This document shows, piece after piece, positions 7,406-16,649 of a stretch of 20,554 nucleotides of DNA. The stretch comes from Roridomyces roridus. Lineage: Eukaryota; Basidiomycota; Agaricomycetes; Agaricales; Mycenaceae. The notes under the pieces were generated by a model. It did no database searches. It saw nothing but the letters and a program-made list of their open reading frames with translations, and was not told the origin of the DNA. Location: positions 1 to 20,554 of the forward strand of contig JARKIF010000409.1 of assembly GCA_029378245.1 (NCBI GenBank), in the 5' to 3' direction. Position 1 is the first letter of the stretch. Each line of letters begins with the position of its first letter. Position numbers and translations under genes: made by a program.

Positions 7406-9738
7406 TCAATCATCGTACCCCTTCCCACTCCGCTGCTTTACCCGCTTGATCTTTTTATGATGCTTCTTTCCCTCGCCAAGAACACCAGCGTTGTTGGCTA
7501 AAACGGACGCAAGCCGAGCTCTGCGCCCACTGATCACCATTCCATTATCTGCCACCGAATTTTGGTGCGGGTAGGCACGCATCCGGGTGAACGAGGTTCC
7601 ATCCTGACCACCAGAGCCTTGTACGAATGGTCGAGGGGACAGAGCCGAGTTGTTCTCAAAAAAATTTCGATCAAGATCATGAGACTTGGAACTCTGAGGT
7701 GCCGCAGTTGTCGAAAGAGGCTCGGTGCGAACAAATGTGTCCGCGCCCTTGCCCACTCGGGTCACGGGTGCACGCTTTTTATCCGCATATCGCGCCAGCG
7801 CCAGCTCGTGCGTGCGTTCGTTGAACGATGAGTCTGGAATTGCCGGCGGTGGATGGCAATAGAGAAGCTTGGCGGTGACATAGTCCTTCATGACATATCT
7901 CGCCGCCCGAGCTTCGTCTGGATTCCCTTGACCAGAGCGCGTGTATCCCCTCCCAACTGTACAATGTTCAGACTACCGGACAACGGCTGTGACGGACAGG
8001 CACTTACTCGCGTATGCGATAAGGAAATTCTCCGCAGTCACTTTACCGTCTCCCCCCTCCTCCACCAGTTTGACTTTGATGGTCAAGCCGTAGGTCGCTT
8101 CCAAGACTTCCTTTGGTATCCGCTTGGCCACCAACGCTGCCGGCCCGGTGTGTTCCTTCATCTGGTCGATAGGAAGCACGCCATCACAGATCAAGTCCGC
8201 TTTGGTAGTGGCAAACTGCGGGAATACAAGCCCAGGGCAATCGCAGAGCATGATCGTATCGGACAGATTTATCGTTTGGAAGTGCTTCGTCTTGCCAGGG
8301 GTAGAGGACACGCTGACTTTCTTCTCCCCCAGTAAGGAATTGATCGTGCTCGACTTGCCGACATTGGGGTACCCAACGAGGCCGACTATGAGCTTCTCGG
8401 GAGATTTTCCATTGGGAGCGGAAAAGACTACAAAAGACGGGGTTGAGATGAATGATTAAAGAAAACGAGGAGGACTCACCTGAAAGATCAGGGGCCATTT
8501 TTTGGAACAAATCCTCCAGCTCAAGTACAGAAAGAACCTTGGCCCGGGGATCTCGCCCGGCAGGAGAGTCCTCCTCTTCCGAGAAATAAAATTCGTCTGC
8601 CGACTCGTATTCGGATTCGCCATCGTCAGAGTCGTCTTCCTCATCTGTCGAGTCATCAGGTTCCTCAGGCTCCTCGTTTTCTACGCCCGCCGCTTCTTCA
8701 CTAGCCAGAGCTGCCTCTCTACGAGCCTGCTGCAAAGCAGCGGCATTGGCAGCAGAGAAAAATGCGTATTGTATTCCTTGTTGATCAAAGTAGTCCGCCC
8801 ACTGACACCTGTAGCCAAGCTTTAGATATCAAGAGTACGGAAGCCTCCATAGGCTCACCTTTGTGCCGCGGTCAGAAGATCTGCCTTGTTGATCAACAGC
8901 AAACACCTTCTCTTACCTGTGCCGGTGCCGCTTTCGCCCTCTGCACCCTCGACATCGTGGACATATTCTTCTAGATCCTCACACCGAAAGCGCAACGGAT
9001 TACGGGCATCCACTATTTGAACCACCAAATGTGATCGCTCGAGGACACGCCACAGTTGCCTCCATACTTCTAGATTGCGCTCAAATGGCGTCAAAAGAAA
9101 GTTGTCCTCTTCCTGAAGGCTGAAAAATCTTTACGATCGTGCTGTGATCGAGAGAAAATGGGACATGCCTGGCGAGCCCTCTTCGCCAATCGAGGAACGC
9201 CGTTTTTTCCTGTTTCTCGAGTTCCGCTGGAGTCATGCTCCGCGTCCACGCCGGTCTTCTGGGTACACGAAGCCTCTTTTTGTTTTCCTGGTGCTTTTGG
9301 AGCGTGGAGATCTCTTCCTGTTCGCTGAGAAGATACGGATTTTGGCTGGAGCCGGCGGACTGTTGTATTATTTTGACATTACGCCGTTCTCAAGAAATTG
9401 TAAGTTTCAGATAGCAGAGCACATAGAAATACCAACCCGCCGTGAAATCGGTGCCGGCTAGTTGAGCCGTGTTGAGAAATTCATCCAAGTCGCCTTCTTG
9501 GGTCACGGATTTGAGGCGAGATGTAGAATCGAGGTCCGAGATGTACTAATTAGCTGGATGAGCCCCAGAAAAATTGCGCCAAGAAAGCGACAGACCATGC
9601 CCGACTCTTGCATTCTTTTAGCATCTTTCGCCTTTCTGTTGATGATCGCGCGACCCAAGCCGCTTGGATTGAGGTCCCTTCTCGGAGGCTAGTACGGTGA
9701 GATGGAGGCACAGAATCGGGGACGAGAGAACCGACCAT
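7406..9738 (-). CDS. LSG1: Large-subunit GTPase LSG1 (60S ribosome maturation)
   Basis: Circularly permuted GTPase that acts in the cytoplasm to release the export adaptor Nmd3 from pre-60S ribosomes. Eight exons: 9738-9736, 9688-9596, 9545-9437, 9388-9169, 9119-8859, 8808-8480, 8427-8008, 7956-7406; 661 residues, in the family's usual size range. The N-terminus reads MPPRRDLNPSGLGRAIINRK, then LTPFERNLEVWRQLWRV. The permuted order is visible: G4 NKAD (219-222) comes before G1 GYPNVGKSS (357-365), then SSTPGKTKHFQT and G3 DCPG (401-404). An Asp/Glu-rich insert (about 265-312) separates G4 from G1, as in other Lsg1 proteins. The C-terminus has GYTRSGQGNPDEARAARY and a Lys/His-rich end. The first coding exon is just the ATG, and intron 4 starts with GC instead of GT. 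Its 3' end is 87 bases upstream of the FHA kinase start on the same strand. Confidence 0.95.
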
Positions 9739-9765
9739 TTTGGAGAAGAGAGAGATCTGTAAGCG
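9739..9765. promoter_or_regulatory. 27-base gap between divergent start codons
   Basis: LSG1 on - and the LYR gene on + start 27 bases apart. No TATA-like motif is seen. If both starts are right, each 5' UTR must overlap the other gene's first exon or intron. If the LYR protein starts at its second Met (9793), the gap becomes 54 bases. Confidence 0.4.
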
Positions 9766-10819
9766 ATGATCGGGACGGTGATCCGCTCCTCCATGAAGTC
9801 TCCAATCGTTCCTCTTTACAGAGCTTTCCTTCGTCAGGCCAGGAAACTGCCCCACATTTATCTTCGGTCTGCTCGGCGCCTCCTGCATCCACCTCTCATT
9901 CATCGTGCTCCCCAGTCAATTTTGGCGAATCAAAGCTTCGGACGATGTCCGTGCTGTCCTGAAAACAGAATTGCCCCACCTTCGCGAGAAGAGGCTCAAA
10001 CGTATCGCCCGGGTACGTTGGGAAAATGCTGTCGGCCTTTGACTTATATGAGCTCCAGAATGTACGCTTGCTGGAATCTGCCAATGCCCAACATCGTCGA
10101 GCCTTCACCAATGTTCTGAATATTGCCTATGGCCGGAAGGGAAAACTAAAGCGTGAACTCCTTGAGGTCGGAACTGTCTATTCTACTCTGTCTTGTCTGA
10201 CCCGTAATTTCAGCCTCTGCTGCACGATCCGACGGCCGCCAAACCACCCAGAATCATACCCGCCGTGAAATCCTCGCGGCCTCCTGTATATTCAAAAGAG
10301 CTCAAGGCACTGCTGACCTCGGGAGTATCTCGTACGACTAAGGCTCTCTCAGAGCCCCAACTGGCCTTTCCTCCGACCCTCCCGTCGCGTGCAGATCCCT
10401 CTTCCGACCAAGCACGGCTACTTGGTCCCTTGAGCAAGCGCCGGCAAGTCAACATTCGCTGGCGGTACTTTACTGCCGAAAGCAAAAAAGTTTGGCTGCC
10501 GCTGCAGGTCGTCGTCGGTGACAGCACCTCGCAACGAGAAGACGTTCGTGAGGCCGGAATCCGTGCCTTGCCCATGCAAGGGCTGCATGTCCACGAAGAC
10601 GTCGAGTCTATCGCTGCTCCTTCTCCCCATATCTCAAGATGGGTTCGAAGGCGATACCGGAGCCTATTGGATCACCTACCGATTCTTACCTACAATTCTG
10701 TTCGAGGAAAGTACACGGTTTCCTCCTCCCCAAACCGATTGGGCCAGGAAGCTACTGTCAAAGTGGACTCTTCTGACCTCCTGTGGATGCAAAATAAACC
10801 CAGTCCACGTGCCAAATGA
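9766..10819 (+). CDS. LYR-motif (complex 1 LYR) protein with long C-terminal extension
   Basis: Predicted mitochondrial matrix adaptor; LYR proteins bind acyl carrier protein and serve iron-sulfur cluster delivery or respiratory complex assembly. Four exons: 9766-9866, 9916-10012, 10059-10166, 10214-10819; 303 residues. The motif LYRAF is at residues 17-21, followed by basic helices (LREKRLKRIARNVRLLE, then GRKGKLKRELLE) expected for the three-helix LYR fold, which fills the first three exons. The large last exon adds about 200 residues, Pro/Ser-rich and then basic (SRWVRRRYRSLLDHLPILTY), unlike the roughly 100-residue size of most LYR proteins. A TAA in frame just before the ATG at 9766 bars a longer start in this exon; Met10 is a possible alternative. 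Which LYR subfamily this is, and its client, are unknown. Confidence 0.75.
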
Positions 10820-10832
10820 AATTAGATGGGGA

Positions 10833-13800
10833 CTATGAGATCTCCAGTCCATGTAACTCTATCACATACATTGAATAACTCCGATCCGCTGGTTGCGGAC
10901 CTTCACCCTCGCCCACCACTTTGCATTGCATGTTCAACATCGTCTGGTATTCGTCGAACGTGAACAGCTGCTTCTCCCTTATCCCGTCGAGCATCTCCTG
11001 AGGTGAGATGTTGAACAGTGAATAATATCGTTTGGCTCGGTCAAACTCGGTGTTCTCGTGGTCGCTGGTAAGAGCCTTGATACTCTGTTGAAGGGCCAGG
11101 ATATTACGCATGACTTTCTTGATGCCAAACGGTGTCGGCAGCCGAAGATGTCGTGCCCCAGAGATGAGCAACTGCTCCATCAGGCTGCTGAGGCCCATGA
11201 AAACGAATCTGTTGAATACGGTTCAAGTTGAGATGAGAACATGGAGCGATAAACCCACTGTCGTTCTCGTTTGGGCAGACAAGTTGTTGCGAAATCGCTG
11301 CATTCACCCAGCTCGGTGTTCAGGTCGACGATATAAGGATCGGGCTCTCCTGCTTCCCGCTCTATCGAATAATTTCCCTGCAGATTCGATCAGTATTTGG
11401 CAGCCAAACAAGACCAAGCATACATATTGCAAGGACGATTCGAGATAATGAATGGTCCGGCACCGGATGTCAATGCGGATGGTGTCGAGAATAAGCTCCG
11501 AAAGCTGCTCGTATGTTTTCAGCAGCGCCTGGAACCGACTGCGGTGCGAGTCAGTGACTGCGGCAGCACGAGAAAAACAACAAACAGGGCCATTTCACGT
11601 GACAGGGGCAGCTGCAGCTTGTCTGTCGAAGACGTTGGAATGGTAGGGAGGAATGGCGTGTAGGGTGAGATCGCAGAAGGGGGTTCGATAGGCGTCGGCG
11701 ACAACAAAGAGTCCACTTCCGGTGTCATTCTGAGAAGCTGCAGCTCTGCCGCAAACCATGCCTACGCAAGTTATGATCTGCGTTTGGGAACGAAGCAAAG
11801 CACAACTTACGACACTTCGATACAGACTAGCCAATGCAGCTAAATTCCTCACAGAAACGATGAGGTCCGGGTGTTGGATTGTATTTTGCCCCAGGAAATC
11901 CATCTCGAGATTGGTCTCTTGCCGACACAGCTGCTGCTGCTGACTCGAGTCAGTTTCCTAGATGTATCGTCAGCGATCGTAAGATGTTGAAGTAGAAAAG
12001 GTCGGACCTGAGTGGCGAGAAGCTCGGCTAGGCAGGCTGTTAATTCAGAGCGTTGAGCCCACTGAGCTGCCAGCACAGGTTGCGGTTCGGCGTCTGTTCC
12101 CGAGGAACTCGGGGCAGACACCAGATCCTGGAATCGGTCACTGCATCTTTGGTAGAATTGGATCATGACACCCAGAATTAATCGCGAATAATTCTCTCGG
12201 TGGAAAGGTGACTTCAAAAGCATCGCACATAATGAATTGATCAACGCCATCAGATGCGTGCTTGCCTGATTGCACGAACGATCAATGCCAGTCTACGGTC
12301 AAGTTATAGTACCCACTGTAAACAGAAGCTCGGGGGACAGGCGAGAAGACAAAGGATCCAACTGGAAAGCGTCGGGGCCTGCCGAACGGCATTCAGACAA
12401 AGGCAAAAGGGACTGGATGTACATACCTGCGACCGCGTGGTGGAACAGTGAAGAGACCTTCTCCTCCAGTTGCGGTAGGTAGACTTTGAGCACAAAGTCA
12501 TCCAGCACAGCCGTGGACTCCCGAACAGAGTCCATGCCGGACGGCAGCACGTCAGAGACGCGGTCTAACCAAGCCAAAGTGGGTTGAAAGAGCACACTGA
12601 CATGGAACGCATCCGGACGAATCAACAAACGATGTCGTTGACCGGCCCCAAGTAAACGATCGTCGGTTCCAACAGTGGACAGAGCAGCCTGGACAGTGCT
12701 TTCTGATGACTGTACCAGTCCAGGCATCGTATCTCTGATCACACGGGTCAATTCATCCTCGTGTGACCGTAGCGCTTTGGTTGTGAGTCTGGCATCAGTA
12801 TCCGCGAAACGGAAGACAGCCTGTAGTGGAATGAGACTAGACGCCGAACGTGGGACTAAGCATACCTTGGTCTTGTCTCGCGTGAATTTGTTCTCTCGCA
12901 GAATCTCGTTGATAGACGACATGGGATTTCTTCCGGACACGGAGCCTTGGTTTTCATCCACGAGATAGTCGTATATCAAAGTTCGGACCTGGAGGGGTTA
13001 GAAAAGAGCCTAATGGAAAATGCCAAGACTTACCTCTGCCTGCACTGGATTCCAGATCTCGGCAAGCGGAAACAATGCACCTGGTTTTGCCCCAGATGAA
13101 TCTTTGAAATCGCGCCGCTATCTCATCATACTGAGCAGATATTGGCAGGGTGTCGAAATATGACTGACCGATCCTATTCGATTCACGACCTCATAAATGA
13201 CCCGTAAACTTTGACCGACCGCATCCAACTTGGAATACAGAGTCCAGAAAAAGTCCTTCAAGATCTCGTGATCGACCTGTTTTGCAGACGATTCCAATGC
13301 AACCAGCCGTAAACCAGACGCATCCGCGTGGGCTGTCTTGGACATGACGGCGGCTGCCGTGGAATCCGTTGGAGAAAAGGTATAAACATTATCCAATCGG
13401 CCCGTAACAGAAGAGAACATGGAGCCGCGGCGACCATATTCTGCTCGTTCTTCCACTTCGTCGATGGTAGTCTCGACCAAGGTGAATATCTCGCCAGCAA
13501 GTCGTTGACCAATGTTATCCAGCGCATTGCCCAGTTTCCCCAAGACAGCGAAGGACTCCAAGAGTGTCTCTATATACGCAAATGAGTCTGATTCGGGGTT
13601 GCTTGCCGTGGACGTGGAGGCAAAATTCGATGACCGCCCCGCTAAGAACTCGGAGGTGCTGTTGCGGAAACCGGGGTCGTCGAGGTCGTGAGGAGGATCG
13701 TTGGGACGCAGAGTGAGATCGTTGAGGAATCGGCTCAATCTTGTTTGCCGGAACGTTGACTCTGACGGTGACGGTGTCGGCAATGCAGAGGACTTGATCT

Positions 13801-15299
13801 CCATTTCCTCCTCAAACTCGACCTTGGGGACTGGATGGTATGAGTCACTTTGGCCAGGCTACAAGGAATAAAATCGTACAAGCTTGTTGATTCGGGGAAT
13901 AGGCCGCCCAACGCGATTCGCACCAGAAAGATTTCAGGTAAAGATGGCTTTGAAGCTCGTCAATCAAGATTTCCCGCAACGCCTGTGTGCATACGTTGGC
14001 ACGTGAGCATGTTTTGAGATACAGCACCGACCGTTTCTTGAGAATTCAAATAACTTCTCAAGTCAGAAACAGCCCCGATCTCCAGCATCTCTGATTTGTT
14101 GATTATTTTCAGGCTCCTCACGAGTAAAACCGAAGCCTGTAAAAGCCTCTTTTCTGACATGAGCGTCTCGAGGAGCTCAGGAACGGATTTTAGATGTTCA
14201 CTTGGGGGGGCATGTCAGTGATGAGAATGGGCGAGAGGAAAGAATCTGACATTTGGTCCAAGATACGCATCATTTCCTCTAGCGTCTGACCCCGAGCCCA
14301 TAGCTGCACCAGGTCGGCTCGTTTACTTCCCAAGGCATCCTTGGACTCTTGTAACGCAGTCCGTGCATCTGCGATCTGGCCTTGAGTTGCACCAAGATGG
14401 TTCAATAATGAAGCATGGTGAGGTAGAGCCGCGGCAAACGCCTGGTAGTGCTCTTGGAGAACGCGTCAAAACGAGTTGATCAAGTTCACAAATGAAAAAC
14501 CTACTGTCCACAGAGCCTTTGAGAGCCTTTGAAAGCATATGCTTGGTCCTCCTGAACGAGTCCATGTCCTTCCCTACGGAAGATTCATCGAGGAGTTCGA
14601 GGGCCAAGTCAACGCTGTTGAACTCTGGATCCACTACAAATTCCCAGCCGTCTTTGACTTGATCCAAGACGGCTAACGATATGCAGATTGAGCTCGGGGT
14701 CGCCGTGAGACACGTCCAGACATACCATCAATGTCCCCCGCACGCGCCTTTCCATTTGGCCGCCGCCCAGGTGCCTTGTCTCGTATGCGTTGCTGCCTGA
14801 GCTTTTCCGCTTCCATCGCCTCTTGTCTCTCTCGTTGATACTCCATTTCATCCGCGGTGCCGCGTCGTCTCGTGCCAGCAGACTGAAACGCGGACATGAC
14901 GTTGCTCAGAGCAGCCGGGCTCGTCTCTCCGTCCCCAGTTTGGACCCTCTGCACCTTGGTGCGCGAGGTTGGCGATGAGCTGGGTGCAACAGGTCGGGAT
15001 CGGTACGAAGACGAGGTATCAGTAGCAATGCTGTCCCTCGATGTCGATGCAGGATAGTCCTGCCCGCGATTTCTAAGCTCAGACCGCTGTGGACGAGAGG
15101 GCCCACCGCCTCCCAAGGGCATGTTGGGCGGAGGAGGCCCTCGGGGAGAGCTCGAGATCATGCCACTGTTGCTAGGCGTGGTAGGTCGTGACGGAGGGCG
15201 AGAAATCTGCAAGGGACGGGTGTTGGTGGCTGGTTCACTTCCATTGGAGAGCGAGGGGCTGCGGACTCGACGGTTGGGAAACGGCGGCGCGCGAGACAT
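10833..15299 (-). CDS. SEC8: Exocyst complex component SEC8 (EXOC4)
   Basis: Subunit of the octameric exocyst that tethers secretory vesicles to the plasma membrane at growth sites such as hyphal tips. I reconstruct 16 exons with matching phases: 15299-14726, 14672-14505, 14452-14251, 14200-14032, 13982-13880, 13830-13169, 13117-13034, 12988-12866, 12820-12427, 12378-12317, 12265-12008, 11957-11811, 11761-11586, 11538-11424, 11377-11259, 11208-10833; 1243 residues. The first 180 residues are Pro/Ser/Arg-rich and disordered, then a basic coiled stretch (QRERQEAMEAEKLRQQRIRD). The conserved Sec8 N-terminal domain follows, with LLNHLGATQGQIADARTALQ, RGQTLEEMMRILDQI and LLVRSLKIIN. The C-terminus keeps EPDPYIVDLNTELGEC, MEQLLISGARHLRLPTPFG and NILALQQSIK. 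A fully open frame set with family-like joins at every splice makes this a sound, intact gene. One 48-base intron (12379-12426) is stop-free and in frame. Confidence 0.96.
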
Positions 15300-15407
15300 A
15301 ATGAGAGCCAGTAATCATTCGCTTGTGATGGCATCCACCTTGCCTCTCCCTCTCTCTTAGTCCAGTGCGTGACGACGGTCTTCACGCAACGGCTGTATCA
15401 ACCCTAC
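15300..15407. promoter_or_regulatory. divergent promoter with CT-rich tract
   Basis: This 108-base gap lies between the start codons of SEC8 on - and the lipid-droplet hydrolase on +. A pyrimidine-rich run (tgcctctccctctctctta, 15341-15359) sits about 50 bases before the hydrolase ATG. CT-rich tracts next to transcription starts are common in fungal promoters. It could alternatively be the 3' end of an intron in the hydrolase 5' UTR, since it ends in TTAG. Confidence 0.4.
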
Positions 15408-16535
15408 ATGTTGCCTCCCTTCCTCCGTCCATTGAACTCCGCCGAGTCGTATCCTCCAGGCCAGTCTCTATTCGATCACCCCTTCGGTCCAGTGCACTCG
15501 CTATGGTGGGACAGCTGCTTGGAGACGCCCGACGCAGTCTTCTTGTTCATCCCTGGTATAGCTGGAGTGCACCAAGCCGACCCCACTTGAAAAATATTCC
15601 CCAGGCAATCCGGGTCTTTTGAATTTCTACACCGAGTTTCTGTCCTCTGTTCATAAAAGCCATCCGAGGATGGCCGTCTTTGGCCATGCTCATCTCTCTC
15701 ATACTCCGAATCTCGGCGCGGTGAAATCCAGCAGCCTTGACGCTCAAGTCCAGGTTTGTTCTTTCATGTCTCTCCTCCACGCGCCTCACGCGTCTCAGAG
15801 TGCAACTGAAGCCGTCGACGCTGTCCGTGCTACGTTTGGTCAGGTCAAGATCGTGCTGTGTGCCCATAGCGTTGGGGCTTGGATTGCTCTGCAGGTTGTT
15901 TCCAAACGCCTCATATTGTTCACCGCACTCAGATGCTTCAAGGTACTCAAATGCAGGCCAGCGGATATCTTCCATCTCTTCTTGCTGTGTCCCACAATTA
16001 CCCACATCGTCGACACACCCAACGGAAGAAAGTTATCTGTAAGTTTCAACTAATACCACTGGTCAAGAATTAAATTCGTCCAGTGGTTCTTCGCGTCACC
16101 GATCCCGTGGATTGTATCCTGGCTTTCATACATGACCCGACCTTTGCCCCTGGCTTTCTTGTTTCCAAAATGGTTTCCTTTCTTTCTGCTGGAGAAAATT
16201 GCATCTGAGCGCGGCGCAGGTCTCCCCCTCACCGTGCTGTGTTGCGAAGCCTTCTTAATTCGCCCACCAGCATCTTTGCTTGTCTGAGCATGGCTCACGA
16301 GGAGATGCAACGGATACGCGATTTAGATGTGACTTTGATGGAGGAAAGCAAAATGCATTTCTACTTTGCTCGCAAAGACGACTGGGTTTCGCGCCATAGA
16401 GCTGCAATAACCCATCTTTTCACGGGCACGAACATTGTGGAGGGGCTTGAGGGTGTTCCTCATGCCTTCTGTATTCAGTATTCCGAGGAGGTGGCTAGTC
16501 AGTGCTCTCTGTGGCTCAATAACATCGGTTTGTAA
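15408..16535 (+). CDS. LDAH: Lipid droplet-associated hydrolase (LDAH-like)
   Basis: Predicted serine hydrolase on lipid droplets, acting in neutral-lipid or sterol-ester turnover. Six exons: 15408-15555, 15605-15753, 15799-15894, 15943-16038, 16084-16172, 16220-16535; 297 residues. Family signatures after splicing are FIPGNPGLLNFYTEFL near the N-terminus, CAHSVGAWIALQVLKCRP with nucleophile Ser123, LFLLCPTITHIVDTPNGRKLS, LRSLLNSPTSIFACLSMA, KDDWVS (acid Asp246 or Asp247) and GVPHAFC (base His274). A hydrophobic aromatic block (WFFASPIPWIVSWLS) fits membrane or droplet attachment. The nucleophile motif has Ala in place of the first Gly of GxSxG. The frame upstream stays open without an ATG to 15360, so an extra 5' exon is possible; 15408 is the first in-frame ATG. 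Confidence 0.9.
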
Positions 16536-16649
16536 GAGGGGGTGGCAGGGGGTGGCGCGTATACATGTGTAATCAAAGCCTTGTCCTTTACCATACCCAA
16601 TCAATCCGAGAGCAAGTCAGAGTTGGTTCTTCATTGCACCTCTTTGGCC

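Noticed and set aside
8502..8825. 107-codon open frame on + rich in Phe, Leu and Arg
   Set aside because: It is the reverse strand of the acidic insert of LSG1.
11209..11258. A different splice in SEC8 using a GTTTAT donor 4 bases further in
   Set aside because: A recount of the T run at 11201-11204 showed that the GTGGGT donor keeps the frame and yields the family-like join QFVFMGL.
15547..16005. 152-codon open frame on -
   Set aside because: It is antisense to LDAH exons 2-4, which carry recognisable hydrolase motifs with good splice phases.
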